NCBI GenBank assembly: GCA_018242425.1
Contig: JAFEBX010000011.1
Location: 186,001 to 250,000, forward strand
DNA from: Pseudomonadota bacterium
Lineage (GTDB): Bacteria; Pseudomonadota; Gammaproteobacteria; Xanthomonadales; Xanthomonadaceae
Reading direction: 5' to 3'
Length of the DNA stretch: 64,000 nt
The notes under the pieces are model-generated. The model did not search any database. It had not been told where the DNA came from and saw nothing but the letters and a program-made list of their open reading frames with translations. Below, piece by piece: positions 49,026 through 64,000 of the stretch (its first letter is position 1; each line of letters begins with the position of its first letter). Both the position numbers and the translations under genes were made by a program.

Positions 49026-49051
49026 AAAACGCCCGCTTGCGCGGGCGTTTT
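49026..49051 (-). terminator. Rho-independent terminator of the tRNA-Ala/tRNA-Glu transcript
   Basis: Arms AAAACGCCCGC (49026-49036) and GCGGGCGTTTT (49041-49051) around a TTGC loop, with a T-rich end on the minus strand (TTTTTTCTT), just after tRNA-Glu. Confidence 0.9.
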
Positions 49052-49059
49052 CCTGAAGA

Positions 49060-49135
49060 TGGCGTCCCCACGGGGATTCGAACCCCGGTCGCTACCGTGA
49101 AAGGGTAATGTCCTAGGCCTCTAGACGATGGGGAC
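49060..49135 (-). tRNA. tRNA-Glu (TTC)
   Basis: A 76-nt cloverleaf including encoded CCA: acceptor GTCCCC/GGGGAC, anticodon stem around CTTTCAC with anticodon TTC (49099-49101), and T-loop GGTTCGAATCC. It is second in a two-tRNA transcript. Confidence 0.98.
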
Positions 49136-49189
49136 GGGTTTGACGCTTATCCCTTGCGGCACCGATCACTGGCCTGTTGCGATCGATGT

Positions 49190-49265
49190 TGGTGGAGCCA
49201 GGCGGGATCGAACCGCCGACCTCCTGCATGCCATGCAGGCGCTCTCCCAGCTGAGCTATGGCCCC
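49190..49265 (-). tRNA. tRNA-Ala (GGC)
   Basis: A 76-nt cloverleaf with encoded CCA: acceptor begins GGGGCCA, D-arm AGCTCAGCTGGGAGAGC, anticodon loop ATGGCAT (anticodon GGC) and T-loop GGTTCGATCCC. First of the tRNA pair; 54 nt separate it from tRNA-Glu. Confidence 0.98.
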
Positions 49266-49282
49266 ACAGAGGGAAGCTCGCC

Positions 49283-49310
49283 AGTATAAGGGGTCAAACG
49301 AATCCGTCAA
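49283..49310 (-). promoter_or_regulatory. Strong sigma70 promoter of the tRNA pair
   Basis: On the minus strand TTGACG (49305-49310) and TATACT (49283-49288) are 16 nt apart, with the tRNA-Ala 5' end 18 nt downstream of the -10. The -35 overlaps the last codons of the DUF1249 gene. Confidence 0.8.
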
Positions 49311-49795
49311 GCCTCTTCGACAACCGATTTGCTGTCGATGTGCTTCAGGGTGGCATGGCCATGGCCGCGGATCGCCAGCAGGTCCAGCCATTTCCCAAGG
49401 AAAATGTTCATGCGCAAGCGGTGGTCGATGATCGCGCGCGGTGGCGGATACATCCCCACCACGTCCTGCCAGCGACGACCGACATGGCAATGGGTCGCCT
49501 CGGCCTGGCGAGCGTCGCGGTACAGGCGCACGTAGGCGGAAGGATCCGGCTCGCCGGTGACCGGATCGATCACGGTATAGGTCAGGCGCAGTTCGGTGGT
49601 GTAGCGATGCTGTTCGAGGATGTCGAGGCGCAGGTCGAGGCCATCGTCGCCGTGCGAGAGGTAACTGCCGGCCGGCAGTCGCGCAGGCGCCAGCAGGCGG
49701 GTCAGCTTGCCGTGGTTTTCCGCATACAGGCCCATCAGCAGCCCGAAGCGGCTGATCTGGGGAATGCGGACTGCGGGCGCATGGACCAGGGCCAT
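49307..49795 (-). CDS. DUF1249 (YqiB-like) protein
   Basis: A 162-residue cytosolic protein matching DUF1249/YqiB: RFGLLMGLYAENHGKLTRLL at the start, LRLTYTVID and VYMRLYRD-like strands (seen as YVRLYRDARQAEATHC) and the NIFLGKWLDLL C-terminus. Function is unknown. It lies 9 nt behind ppsR, so probably in one transcript with it. Confidence 0.88.
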   Translation of the reverse strand: MALVHAPAVRIPQISRFGLLMGLYAENHGKLTRLLAPARLPAGSYLSHGDDGLDLRLDILEQHRYTTELRLTYTVIDPVTGEPDPSAYVRLYRDARQAEATHCHVGRRWQDVVGMYPPPRAIIDHRLRMNIFLGKWLDLLAIRGHGHATLKHIDSKSVVEEA

Positions 49796-49804
49796 GCCCC
49801 GACC

Positions 49805-50626
49805 TTAGTACATCTCGCGGTTGATGCCCAGCGTTTCCAGCACCCGGCTGGCGATTTCCTCGATTGATGCGTGTGTCGTCGACAGCACCGGAACATGTTC
49901 CGTGCGGAAGATCACGTCGGCGGCGGCGACTTCGCGCTTGCAGGTCTCGAGCTCGGCATAACGGGAATTGGGCCGGCGTTCCTGGCGGATCTGGTGCAGG
50001 CGATCAGGATCGATGGTCAGGCCGAACAGCTTGTGGCGGTACTGGCGCAGCCGCGGCGGCAGGCGATCGGTTTCGAGGTCTTCGTCGGTCAGCGGATAGT
50101 TTGCGGCGCGCAGGCCGTGGTGGAGCGCGAGATAGACGCAGGTCGGGGTCTTGCCGGCGCGCGAGACCGCCACCAGGATGACGTCGGCGTCGCTGTAGTC
50201 CACGCGCATGCCGTCGTCATGGGTCAACGCGTAATTCATCGCATTGATGCGGCGGTGGTACTGGTCGAAATCGACGATGCCATGGGCCTTGCCGACGCGT
50301 GGCTGGCGCTTGCGGCCCAACTCCTGTTCCAGCGGCTCGATGAACGGCGCGAACACGTCCAGCATCAGCGCGCCACTGGTGGCCAGGATGGCACTGAGTT
50401 CGCTGTCGACGCAGGAATTCACCACGATGGGTCGTACCCCGGCCTGCTCCCCCGCCTTGCGGATCAGCCCCGCCGCTTCGCGCGCCTTGTCCGGGCTGTC
50501 GACGAACGGCAGGCGATCGGTGCGGAAATCGCTCTCGTTGAACTGGGTCAGCAGGCTGTGGCCAATGGTTTCGGCGGTGATGCCGGTGCCATCGGAGACA
50601 TAGAAGACCGGGCGGATGTCGGACAT
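49805..50626 (-). CDS. ppsR: Phosphoenolpyruvate synthase regulatory kinase/pyrophosphorylase
   Basis: A 273-residue protein of the DUF299/PpsR family, bifunctional enzymes that phosphorylate a Thr of PEP synthase with ADP and reverse it with phosphate. The start [16 protein letters not shown] and the P-loop [13 protein letters not shown] are characteristic. It is divergent from ppsA, its expected target, with 82 nt between; this supports the assignment. That gap is AT-rich at 50641-50662 (TAAAAT at 50655-50660 may be a -10 for ppsA). Confidence 0.95.
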   Translation of the reverse strand: MSDIRPVFYVSDGTGITAETIGHSLLTQFNESDFRTDRLPFVDSPDKAREAAGLIRKAGEQAGVRPIVVNSCVDSELSAILATSGALMLDVFAPFIEPLEQELGRKRQPRVGKAHGIVDFDQYHRRINAMNYALTHDDGMRVDYSDADVILVAVSRAGKTPTCVYLALHHGLRAANYPLTDEDLETDRLPPRLRQYRHKLFGLTIDPDRLHQIRQERRPNSRYAELETCKREVAAADVIFRTEHVPVLSTTHASIEEIASRVLETLGINREMY

Positions 50627-50708
50627 GGGGCGGACCGTTTATGAAAACGATTGCTAAAATAACCGGATTGCCGATCGGCACCCCCAAATCCCCGTCCGGA
50701 GCCTTCCC

Positions 50709-53084
50709 TTGACCGCCGCCAATACCCTCTGGCTGAAAGACCTGCGCCTGTCCGACCTCGCCCAGGTGGGCGGCAAGAACTCCTCGCTCGGTGAAATGAT
50801 CGGCCAGCTGGCCGGCCTCGGCGTTTCGGTGCCGGGCGGCTTCGCCACCACCGCCGATGCGTTCAAGGCCTTCATCGCCCACAACGATCTGCACGCGCGC
50901 ATCTACGACAAGCTGAAGACGATCGACGTCGACAACGTCCCCGCCCTCACCGCCGCCGGCGCCGAGATCCGTGGCTGGGTGATCGATGCCCCGCTGCAGC
51001 CCGACCTCGAAGCCGACATCCGCATCGCCTACGCGCAGATGAGCAAGGACGCCGGCAGTGCGGATCTCGCGGTCGCCGTGCGTTCCTCCGCGACCGCCGA
51101 AGACCTGCCCGACGCCTCGTTCGCCGGCCAGCAGGAAACCTTCCTGAACGTGACCGGCGCCGACGACGTCGTGCACAAGGTCAAGGAGGTGTTCGCTTCG
51201 CTCTACAACGATCGTGCCATCGCCTATCGCGTCCACCACGGTTTCGCCCACGAGGACGTGTTCCTCTCCGCCGGCATCCAGCAGATGGTGCGTTCCGATG
51301 TCGGCGCCTCCGGCGTGCTGTTCACCCTCGACACCGAATCCGGTTTCCGTGATGTCGTGTTCGTGACCTCGAGCTACGGTCTCGGCGAGATGGTGGTGCA
51401 AGGCGCCGTCAATCCCGACGAGTTCTACGTCTACAAGCCCACGCTGAAGGCCGGCAAGCCGGCGATCCTGCGTCGCGCCCTCGGCAGCAAGCAGTTGCGC
51501 ATGGTCTATTCCGACAAGCCCGGCGAGCGCGTGCGTACCGAGGACACGCCGGCGGAACTGCGTTCGAAGTTCTCCATCAGCGATGCCGACGTCGCCGAGC
51601 TGTCGAAGCAGGCGCTGGTGATCGAACAGCACTACGGCCGCCCGATGGACATCGAATGGGGCAAGGACGGCAACACCGGCAAGCTCTACATCCTGCAGGC
51701 GCGCCCGGAGACGGTGAAGTCACGCGCGAAGGCGACACAGATCGAACGCTACACGCTGGACCAGCGCGGCCCGGTACTGTGCGAAGGCCGCGCGATCGGC
51801 CAGAAGATCGGCGCCGGCACCGCCCGCGTGGTGCGTCGCCTCGAGGACATGAACAACGTGCAGCCCGGTGACGTTCTCGTCGCCGACATGACCGATCCCG
51901 ATTGGGAACCGATCATGAAGCGCGCCTCGGCGATCGTCACCAACCGTGGTGGCCGCACCTGTCACGCCGCGATCATCGCGCGCGAACTCGGCGTGCCGGC
52001 TGTCGTCGGCACCGGCAACGCGCTCGACACCATCACTGATGGCCAGCAGGTCACCGTCAGCTGCGCCGAAGGCGACACCGGTTACATCTACGAAGGCAAC
52101 CTGCCCTTCGAGCGCACGACGACCGACCTCGGCAACATGCCGCCGGCGCCGATGAAGATCATGATGAACGTGGCGAACCCGGAACGTGCCTTCGACTTCG
52201 GCCAGTTGCCGAACGCCGGCATCGGCCTAGCGCGCCTGGAAATGATCATCGCCAGCCATATCGGCGTGCATCCCAAGGCCCTGCTCGACTACGCCGGACA
52301 GGACGCCGAGACGAAGAAGAAGATCGATGCGCGCATGGCCGGTTACGCCTCGCCGGTCGATTTCTACGTCGATCGCCTGGCCGAAGGCATCGCCACCATC
52401 ACCGCTTCGGTTGCGCCCAGCCCGGTGATCGTGCGCCTGTCGGACTTCAAGTCGAACGAGTACGCCAACCTGATCGGCGGCAGCAGGTACGAGCCGCACG
52501 AAGAGAATCCGATGATCGGTTTCCGCGGCGCCTCGCGTTACGTCTCCAGGGATTTCGCCGACGCCTTCGCGCTGGAATGCCGCGCGGTGAAGCGCGTGCG
52601 CGAAGAAATGGGCCTCGACAACCTGTGGGTGATGATCCCGTTCGTGCGCACGCTGGACGAAGGCCGCCAGGTGATCGAAGTCCTCGCCCGCAACGGACTC
52701 AAGCAGGGCGAGAACGGACTGAAGATCATCATGATGTGCGAAGTGCCGTCGAACGCGTTGCTGGCCGACGAGTTCCTCGACATCTTCGACGGCTTCTCGA
52801 TCGGCTCGAACGACATGACCCAGCTCACGCTCGGCCTCGATCGCGATTCCTCGATCGTCGCCAACCTGTTCGACGAGCGCGATCCGGCCGTGAAGAAGAT
52901 GCTGTCGATGGCGATCCAGTCCGCGCGCGCCAAGGGCAAGTACGTCGGCATCTGCGGCCAGGGCCCGAGCGATCACCCGGACCTCGCGCAGTGGCTGATG
53001 GAACAGGGCATCGAATCGGTCTCGCTCAATCCCGACACCGTGGTCGATACCTGGCTGGCGCTGGCGAAGTCGAAGGCCGGCTGA
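50709..53084 (+). CDS. ppsA: Phosphoenolpyruvate synthase
   Basis: A 791-residue gluconeogenic enzyme that makes PEP from pyruvate and ATP. The N-terminal PPDK ATP-binding domain (about 5-345; [11 protein letters not shown]), the phosphohistidine domain with His419 ([13 protein letters not shown]) and the C-terminal PEP-binding TIM barrel (about 470-790; [15 protein letters not shown] and GICGQGPSD) are complete. TTG at 50709 is used with GGAG at 9 nt. The Thr two residues before the catalytic His, the expected target of PpsR, is present. Confidence 0.96.
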   Translation: MTAANTLWLKDLRLSDLAQVGGKNSSLGEMIGQLAGLGVSVPGGFATTADAFKAFIAHNDLHARIYDKLKTIDVDNVPALTAAGAEIRGWVIDAPLQPDLEADIRIAYAQMSKDAGSADLAVAVRSSATAEDLPDASFAGQQETFLNVTGADDVVHKVKEVFASLYNDRAIAYRVHHGFAHEDVFLSAGIQQMVRSDVGASGVLFTLDTESGFRDVVFVTSSYGLGEMVVQGAVNPDEFYVYKPTLKAGKPAILRRALGSKQLRMVYSDKPGERVRTEDTPAELRSKFSISDADVAELSKQALVIEQHYGRPMDIEWGKDGNTGKLYILQARPETVKSRAKATQIERYTLDQRGPVLCEGRAIGQKIGAGTARVVRRLEDMNNVQPGDVLVADMTDPDWEPIMKRASAIVTNRGGRTCHAAIIARELGVPAVVGTGNALDTITDGQQVTVSCAEGDTGYIYEGNLPFERTTTDLGNMPPAPMKIMMNVANPERAFDFGQLPNAGIGLARLEMIIASHIGVHPKALLDYAGQDAETKKKIDARMAGYASPVDFYVDRLAEGIATITASVAPSPVIVRLSDFKSNEYANLIGGSRYEPHEENPMIGFRGASRYVSRDFADAFALECRAVKRVREEMGLDNLWVMIPFVRTLDEGRQVIEVLARNGLKQGENGLKIIMMCEVPSNALLADEFLDIFDGFSIGSNDMTQLTLGLDRDSSIVANLFDERDPAVKKMLSMAIQSARAKGKYVGICGQGPSDHPDLAQWLMEQGIESVSLNPDTVVDTWLALAKSKAG

Positions 53085-53090
53085 TCCTGC

Positions 53091-54590
53091 ATGTGGCTGC
53101 ACCTGCTCCAACGGCACGATCTTGCCGGCTGGATCTGGTCCATCGCCATCTTCGTCGCGCACCTGGTGGTGGTTGCGCGCGCCCTCACCCGCCCCAATCG
53201 CACACCCGCCTCGCGGGTGGCGTGGGTCGCGGTGATTCTGTCCGTGCCGGCACTCGGCGTGATCGCCTACCTGCTGCTGGGCGAAACCAGCATCGGGCGC
53301 TCGCGCATGATTCGCCTGCGTCGCACCCAACGATTGCTGGAAGCCCCGAAGCACGATGATGACACCGGGACCGTCGATGTCCGGCCGCGCATCAATGCGC
53401 TGTTCGACCTCTGCCACTCGATCAACGGGTTCCGTCCGGTCGGTGGCAACCGCATCGCATTGCTGGGCCATCCGGGCGCGCCGGTCGACCAGCCCAAGCT
53501 CGATTGCCGCGCGGCGATCGACACCCTGATCGCCGATATCGAACAAGCACGCCAACACATCCACATCGCCTTCTATATCTGGCTCGATGACGGCGCCGGC
53601 GGCCGCGTCGCCGATGCCGTCGCCAACGCGGCGCGACGCGGCGTGCAATGCCGGGTGATGGTGGATGCGCTCGGCTCGCGCCCGTTCATCCATGGCCCGC
53701 GCTGGAAGCAACTCGGCGATGCCGGCGTGAAACTGCTGAAAACCCTCGACGACGTCTCGCGCTGGCACCACTTCGCCTTCAGCCGCGCCGACCTGCGCGA
53801 CCATCGCAAGATCGTGGTGATCGACAACCGAATCGCCTATTGCGGCAGCCAGAATTGCGCCGATCCGGAATTCGAGGTGAAGCCGGAATTCGCGCCCTGG
53901 ATCGACATGCTGCTGCGCTGCGAGGGCCCGATCGTGCGCCAGCAGCAATCGCTGTTCCTGAGCGGCTGGATTGCCGAAGCCAGGGAGCCGGGACTTGATG
54001 GATTGCCCGCCGCGGAGCCGATGCCAACGCGTTTCGCGGAAAACGTCGTGGCCCAGGTATTCGAGACCGGGCCGATCACGCGCCACAACGCCATGTCCGA
54101 CATGTTTGCTGCCTGCATGTACGCCGCGCGCAGTGAACTGCTGATCACCACGCCCTATTTCATGCCCGACGAAGCGATCCTGCGCGCGCTGTGCGCGGCA
54201 CCGCGACGCGGCGTGAAAGCCACGATCATCTTCCCGGCCAGGAACGATTCATGGCTGGTCGGCAACGCCTGCCGCAGCACCTATGCCGACCTGCTGGCCT
54301 GCGGTGTCGCCGTGCATGAATATCCGCTGGGCCTGCTCCACAGCAAGTCGTTGACCATCGACGGCCAACTTGCGCTGGTTGGATCGGCCAACATGGACCG
54401 CCGAAGCCTCGAACTCAATTTCGAGAACAACATGCTGATCGTCGATGCCGATGTCGTCGCCGCGGTCCACGCGCGACAGTCGGGTTATCTCGCTGCCTCG
54501 CGCCCGGTGACGCTGGATGAAGTGCGCGCATGGCCGTTCCGCCAGCGCCTGGTGCAGAATACGATCGCGATGATGGCGCCGGTGCTGTAA
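53091..54590 (+). CDS. cls: Cardiolipin synthase
   Basis: A 499-residue membrane phospholipase D family enzyme that condenses two phosphatidylglycerol molecules. Two N-terminal membrane helices (about 13-32 and 41-62) precede two HKD motifs: His238-Lys240 (DHRKIVVIDNRIAYCG) and His417-Lys419 (HSKSLTIDGQLALVGSAN). The domain order matches ClsA-type enzymes. It follows ppsA by 6 nt and may be co-transcribed. It converges on orn. Confidence 0.94.
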   Translation: MWLHLLQRHDLAGWIWSIAIFVAHLVVVARALTRPNRTPASRVAWVAVILSVPALGVIAYLLLGETSIGRSRMIRLRRTQRLLEAPKHDDDTGTVDVRPRINALFDLCHSINGFRPVGGNRIALLGHPGAPVDQPKLDCRAAIDTLIADIEQARQHIHIAFYIWLDDGAGGRVADAVANAARRGVQCRVMVDALGSRPFIHGPRWKQLGDAGVKLLKTLDDVSRWHHFAFSRADLRDHRKIVVIDNRIAYCGSQNCADPEFEVKPEFAPWIDMLLRCEGPIVRQQQSLFLSGWIAEAREPGLDGLPAAEPMPTRFAENVVAQVFETGPITRHNAMSDMFAACMYAARSELLITTPYFMPDEAILRALCAAPRRGVKATIIFPARNDSWLVGNACRSTYADLLACGVAVHEYPLGLLHSKSLTIDGQLALVGSANMDRRSLELNFENNMLIVDADVVAAVHARQSGYLAASRPVTLDEVRAWPFRQRLVQNTIAMMAPVL

Positions 54591-54602
54591 GCGCCCCCGG
54601 GG

Positions 54603-55163
54603 TTACTGCGCGGCGAATGCACCCATCGTCGTGCGGTAATGACGCAACTCCGCGATCGAATCACGGACGTCACTGAGCGCGGTGTGCGCGCTTTCCTTGT
54701 TGAACCCGGCCAGCACCTGCGGCGCCCAGCGGCGCGCCAGCTCCTTCACCGTGCTGACGTCGAGATTGCGATAGTGGAACCAGCGTTCCAGCGCCGGCAT
54801 CTCGCGATGCAGGAAGCGACGGTCCTGGCAGATCGAATTGCCGCACATCGGCGAAGCCTTGGCAGGCACCCATGCACGCAGGAATTCCAGCGTCTTGGCT
54901 TCGGCTTCCGCCACCGAAACCCCTTCTTCCAGCACGCGCCGCCACAGGCCGGATTTCCCGTGCTGGGTACGATTCCATTCGTCCATGGCTTCAAGCGTCG
55001 CCAATGGATGCGCGATCGCGAATTCAGGGCCTTCGGCGAGCACGTTCAACTGTGCATCGGTCACCACGGTGGCGATTTCGAGAATGGAATCGCGCAGGGT
55101 GTCGAGCCCGGTCATCTCGAGATCGATCCAGATCAAGCGTTGTTCGGTGTGATCTTCGCTCAT
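54603..55163 (-). CDS. orn: Oligoribonuclease
   Basis: A 186-residue DEDDh exonuclease that degrades 2-5 nt RNAs and pGpG, thereby helping cyclic-di-GMP turnover. Motifs are [11 protein letters not shown] near the N-terminus, [13 protein letters not shown], and [11 protein letters not shown] with the catalytic His/Asp near the end. The start MSEDHTEQ at 55163 fits E. coli Orn; a longer frame is not supported. It is divergent from the DUF2721 gene, whose start is about 30 nt away. Confidence 0.97.
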   Translation of the reverse strand: MSEDHTEQRLIWIDLEMTGLDTLRDSILEIATVVTDAQLNVLAEGPEFAIAHPLATLEAMDEWNRTQHGKSGLWRRVLEEGVSVAEAEAKTLEFLRAWVPAKASPMCGNSICQDRRFLHREMPALERWFHYRNLDVSTVKELARRWAPQVLAGFNKESAHTALSDVRDSIAELRHYRTTMGAFAAQ

Positions 55164-55191
55164 GGGCTCGCGCATTTCGTCGGGACATCGC

Positions 55192-55683
55192 ATGATAGCC
55201 CAGCCACCTGACGAAGCCGGCCAGATGCTCTCGAACCCGAACTCCATCCATTACGTCATCCTGACCGCGATGCTGGCACCGGCGTTCTTCCTGACCGCCA
55301 CCGCCGCATTGCTCGCCGCCGCCAACACCCGGCTCGCGCGCGTGGTCGATCGCCTGCGTTCGCTGATCGTCACCTGGGAAGCGGAAGCGCCCGACCGCGT
55401 GGAACGCGACCTGCAGATCGCCCGTCATCGCCAGCGCGCGCATCTCGTCCTGCGCGCCTGCCAACTGCTCTACATCGCCCTCGCCTGCTTCGTCGGCACG
55501 AGCCTGACGCTGGCGATGGATGCAGGCCTCGGCTTCCGCATGGGGATGCTGCCGACGCTGCTCGCCGTCATCGGCGTGAGCTTCCTGCTCGGCGCGAGCT
55601 TTTCCCTGTGGCGCGAGGTCAACCTCGCGGTGCGCAGTTTCGATCGCGAGCTTGACCACGAATTGTCGCGGCGCCACAACTGA
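55192..55683 (+). CDS. DUF2721 membrane protein
   Basis: A 163-residue protein with three hydrophobic helices (about 20-45 [19 protein letters not shown], 90-112 and 120-140), plus the family pattern [12 protein letters not shown] after the first helix. The DUF2721 family has no known function. ATGs occur at 55162, 55192 and 55225; 55192 avoids overlap with orn and keeps the complete first helix, but 55225 is also possible. It converges on the GNAT-TadA gene with 6 nt between. Confidence 0.83.
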   Translation: MIAQPPDEAGQMLSNPNSIHYVILTAMLAPAFFLTATAALLAAANTRLARVVDRLRSLIVTWEAEAPDRVERDLQIARHRQRAHLVLRACQLLYIALACFVGTSLTLAMDAGLGFRMGMLPTLLAVIGVSFLLGASFSLWREVNLAVRSFDRELDHELSRRHN

Positions 55684-55689
55684 AGGCAT

Positions 55690-59122
<3,433 letters not shown>

Positions 59123-59283
59123 GCGACTCTCCCAGTGGTCAGGCGAAGGGATCTCCAGCAAGCGCGCCGAGCTTACCCGAGGACTTGTTCACTCCCCGTG
59201 TCCGGATGGCCATGACCTCCGAGGTTATCGCTGCCATGGATATCCGCGCCGCAGAATGCGGCATCGATCCCCTGGAGATCCGC

Positions 59284-60279
59284 ATGCGTTCGTTCCTCCT
59301 CGCCACCGCGCTCGTGCTTGCCGCCAGCACCAGCACTCCCGCCCGATCCGCGACGCCAGCTCGCCAGCAGATGCCGGCGACTTCCGTCGACCACTTCCTG
59401 CTGTGGGGCCGCAGCATCGAGCAGGTCAGCGCGGACATGACCGTCAAGCTCGGGTTCCAGGCGACGCCGGGCCGCGATCCCGCCGGCCTCGCCAATCGCT
59501 ACGTGCGTTTCGCCGACGGCAGTTACATCGAATTGCTCGGCATGACCCGCGCGAATCCCGAGCTCGATCCGGGCGCACAAGCCGATCAGGTTTCGCTGAA
59601 AGGTGCCGCCGGTTCGCGCACGCTGGGCTTGCGCACGCCTGCGCTCGATCGCATGCACGATGCCGTCGCCGCGCTCGGCTGGTCACCCACTACGGTGTTC
59701 GATGGCCCGAAGATGGCAAATGGCCGCACCGGCTGGCGCTTGTTCGCGTTCGAAAAACAGCCGCTGTCGAGCAATCTGTTCCTGATCGACTATGACAAGG
59801 CGTGGGCGCCCGATCTCAGCGCAACGCCCGCACCCGGCGACTGGCAGGCCGCGCGCGTGCATCCCAACGGTGCCCGCGCGCTCACCGCCTACTGGCTGCT
59901 GTCCGCCGATGCCGAGCGTGATCGTGCGCAATTGGCGGCACTGGGCCTGAAGGACAGCAAGCCGGTCCGCTTGCCGGAAATCGCGGCGCGCGGCGTCTGC
60001 GTGAACGTTGGCGACAAGGCGATCCTGCTGCTGCAACCCGATGGCGCGGGAATCGCCGCCGATGCCCTGCAGGCGGGCGGGCCCCAGATCATCGGCGCGA
60101 GCGTGGCCGTTGCCGATCTCGGCCGCGCGCAACGAGTGGTCGAACGCGGTTACGAACATTCCGTGAAGCGCTACAGCGGAACGTTCGGCCAGTCATTCCT
60201 CGCGCCGACGCGCGACGATCTCGGCATGCTGTTGGAATTCCACGCAGCGGGTCACGGCAAGGATGTGTGCGGAATGTAA
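59284..60279 (+). CDS. Secreted VOC/glyoxalase-like domain protein
   Basis: A 331-residue protein with a signal peptide (MRSFLLATALVLAASTSTPA) and a glyoxalase_3-like VOC domain beginning VDHFLLWGRSIEQVSADMTV, with NRYVRFADGSYIELLG and a second module near residues 200-325 (ALTAYWLLSADAERD, then LGMLLEFHAAG). Periplasmic location is unusual for this family, which is normally cytosolic. The substrate is unknown. The ATG at 59284 has GGAG at 8-9 nt. The 161 nt between it and the divergent dehydrogenase hold no recognisable element. Confidence 0.78.
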   Translation: MRSFLLATALVLAASTSTPARSATPARQQMPATSVDHFLLWGRSIEQVSADMTVKLGFQATPGRDPAGLANRYVRFADGSYIELLGMTRANPELDPGAQADQVSLKGAAGSRTLGLRTPALDRMHDAVAALGWSPTTVFDGPKMANGRTGWRLFAFEKQPLSSNLFLIDYDKAWAPDLSATPAPGDWQAARVHPNGARALTAYWLLSADAERDRAQLAALGLKDSKPVRLPEIAARGVCVNVGDKAILLLQPDGAGIAADALQAGGPQIIGASVAVADLGRAQRVVERGYEHSVKRYSGTFGQSFLAPTRDDLGMLLEFHAAGHGKDVCGM

Positions 60280-60284
60280 CCCGC

Positions 60285-61844
60285 TCACTCCCACTCGATG
60301 GTTGCCGGTGGCTTGCCGCTGATGTCGTAGACCACGCGCGACACGCCACGCAATTCGTTGATGATGCGGTTCGACACCGTGCCGAGGAAGTCGTACGGCA
60401 GGTGCGCCCAGTGCGCGGTCATGAAGTCGATGGTCTCGACCGCGCGCAAGGCGATCACCCATTCGTAGGCGCGGGCGTCACCGACCACGCCCACCGACTT
60501 CACTGGCAGGAACACCGCGAACGCCTGGCTGGTCATGTCGTAGAGGTCGGCCTTGCGCAGTTCGTCGATGAAGATGTGGTCGGCCTGCGCCAGCAGCTCG
60601 GCGTATTCGCGTTTCACTTCGCCGAGGATGCGCACGCCCAGGCCCGGGCCCGGGAACGGATGGCGATAGACCATCTCGCGCGGCAGTCCGAGCTCGACGC
60701 CGAGGCGACGCACTTCGTCCTTGAACAGTTCACGCAGCGGCTCGACCAACCCGAGCTTCATGTCTTCCGGCAAACCACCGACGTTGTGGTGGCTCTTGAT
60801 CACGTGCGCCTTGCCGGTCTTGCTGCCGGCCGATTCGATCACGTCCGGATAGATCGTGCCCTGCGCCAGCCACTTGGCGTTCTTCAGCTTGTTCGACTCT
60901 TCATCGAAGATCTCGATGAACAGGTTTCCGATGATCTTGCGCTTGGCTTCCGGATCCTCGACGCCCTTGAGCTTGTCGAAGTAGCGATCGGCGGCATTCA
61001 CGCGCACCACCTTGACGCCCATGTTGCGCGCGAACATCTCCATCACCTGGTCGCCTTCCTGCCAGCGCAGCAGGCCGGTGTCGACGAAGACGCAGGTGAG
61101 CTGGTCGCCGATCGCACGATGCAGCAACGCCGCGACGACGGACGAATCGACGCCGCCGGACAGGCCGAGGATCACTTCGTCGGAACCGACCTGTTCGCGC
61201 ACGCGCGCGATCTGGTCCTCGATGATGTTGGCGGATGTCCACAGCGTCTTGCAGCCGCAGACATCGACCACGAACTTGCGCAGCAGTGCTTCGCCGCCAC
61301 GGGTGTGGGTGACTTCCGGATGGAACTGCACGCCGTAGATACGACGCTGGTCGTCGGCGAACGCGGCGATGCCGAGGCGATCGGTCTTCGCGGTGACGTG
61401 GAATCCCGGCGGCGCCTTGGAAACATGGTCGCCGTGACTCATCCACACGTTGTTGCCGTCGGTGACGCTGGCCAGCGCCTGCATCAGCACGTCGTCGCCG
61501 GTGAACTGCAATTGCGCGTGACCGAACTCGCGCTGGTTGCCGGCTTCGGTTCCGCCACCCAGTTGCACCGCCAGCGTCTGCATGCCGTAGCAGATGCCGA
61601 GCAGCGGCACCTCCGCATCGAACACCTGCCGTGGCGCGGCCGGGCAATTCGCTTCGGTGGTCGATTCCGGGCCGCCCGAGAGGATGATGCCTTTCGCGCC
61701 GAACGCGGCGATCTCGGCGGGATCATGATCCCAGGCCCAGATCTCGCAGTACACGCCGATTTCGCGGATGCGCCGCGCGATCAGCTGGGTGTACTGCGCG
61801 CCGAAGTCGAGGATGAGGATCTTGTCGCTGTGCAGGTCAGTCAT
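60285..61844 (-). CDS. guaA: GMP synthase (glutamine-hydrolysing)
   Basis: A 519-residue enzyme that aminates XMP to GMP. The N-terminal class I glutamine amidotransferase has nucleophile Cys85 (GICYGMQ) and HPEVTHT with His/Glu of the triad; the ATP-pyrophosphatase domain has the PP-loop [10 protein letters not shown]; the C-terminal dimerisation domain ends with the conserved PPATIEWE. It follows guaB by 66 nt, separated by a terminator hairpin. Confidence 0.97.
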   Translation of the reverse strand: MTDLHSDKILILDFGAQYTQLIARRIREIGVYCEIWAWDHDPAEIAAFGAKGIILSGGPESTTEANCPAAPRQVFDAEVPLLGICYGMQTLAVQLGGGTEAGNQREFGHAQLQFTGDDVLMQALASVTDGNNVWMSHGDHVSKAPPGFHVTAKTDRLGIAAFADDQRRIYGVQFHPEVTHTRGGEALLRKFVVDVCGCKTLWTSANIIEDQIARVREQVGSDEVILGLSGGVDSSVVAALLHRAIGDQLTCVFVDTGLLRWQEGDQVMEMFARNMGVKVVRVNAADRYFDKLKGVEDPEAKRKIIGNLFIEIFDEESNKLKNAKWLAQGTIYPDVIESAGSKTGKAHVIKSHHNVGGLPEDMKLGLVEPLRELFKDEVRRLGVELGLPREMVYRHPFPGPGLGVRILGEVKREYAELLAQADHIFIDELRKADLYDMTSQAFAVFLPVKSVGVVGDARAYEWVIALRAVETIDFMTAHWAHLPYDFLGTVSNRIINELRGVSRVVYDISGKPPATIEWE

Positions 61845-61874
61845 GCGATGGCTATTTGTCTATGGTGAAAACAA

Positions 61875-61900
61875 CAAAGGGAGTCTTGCGGCTCCCTTTG
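61875..61900 (-). terminator. Terminator/attenuator between guaB and guaA
   Basis: A 9-bp stem (CAAAGGGAG at 61875-61883 with CTCCCTTTG at 61892-61900, 8-nt loop) followed on the minus strand by TTGTTTTCACC. It would limit read-through from guaB into guaA. Confidence 0.75.
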
Positions 61901-61910
61901 CATGGATCGA

Positions 61911-64000
<2,090 letters not shown>

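Overview
The window looks like a chromosomal segment of a high-GC gammaproteobacterium of the family Xanthomonadaceae/Lysobacteraceae (Lysobacter, Luteimonas, Thermomonas or a close relative; I cannot fix the genus). The evidence is a bacteria-killing X-type type IV secretion system with a VirB7 enlarged by a C-terminal domain and an XVIPCD effector, a metH split into two overlapping genes behind an ArsR-methyltransferase regulator, a 3-hydroxyanthranilate route for tryptophan breakdown, and several genes whose -10 box lies exactly 6 nt before the ATG, as expected for leaderless mRNAs.

Layout. 1-6664 (+): the 3' end of asnS, two small unknown genes, then a tightly packed run of PaiB-like protein, atypical SDR, aminomuconate semialdehyde dehydrogenase, carbonic anhydrase, RidA-type aminomuconate deaminase, 3-hydroxyanthranilate dioxygenase and a small secreted protein. 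6671-21568 (-): rluF, then a perfect 32-bp palindromic terminator closing a 14-kb T4SS operon that reads virB7-8-9-10-11-1-2-3-4-5-6, a DUF4189 gene, two lipoproteins (candidate immunity) and a lysozyme-like/M23/XVIPCD effector. No virD4 is present. 21771-25446 (+): ACMSD, kynureninase and kynurenine 3-monooxygenase, the other half of the kynurenine pathway, on the same strand. The T4SS therefore sits inside what looks like one catabolic locus.

25439-31440: exonuclease I, DUF2461, DUF2939, a 5'-nucleotidase and a GH92 mannosidase. 31467-38174 (-): NAD kinase, the giant NAD-glutamate dehydrogenase and an acyl-CoA dehydrogenase. 38242-43003 (+): a SahR-like regulator with a symmetrical 32-bp operator over its own start codon, followed by split metH. 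43027-49051: an acyltransferase, an outer-membrane-type protein, DUF2058, slyX, ugd and two adjacent FKBP isomerases. 49060-49265: tRNA-Ala(GGC) and tRNA-Glu(TTC), with one clear promoter and one terminator. 49307-64000: DUF1249, ppsR divergent from ppsA, cardiolipin synthase, orn, DUF2721, a GNAT-TadA fusion, a membrane PQQ dehydrogenase, a secreted VOC protein, guaA, guaB and the 3' part of folD.

No insertion sequence, integrase, CRISPR array or rRNA was seen. No gene-free stretch exceeds 300 bases; the longest non-coding gaps (about 100-200 nt) hold the regulatory sites and tRNAs listed, or nothing recognisable. Coding-start choices were made by hand from Shine-Dalgarno sites, signal peptides and overlaps.
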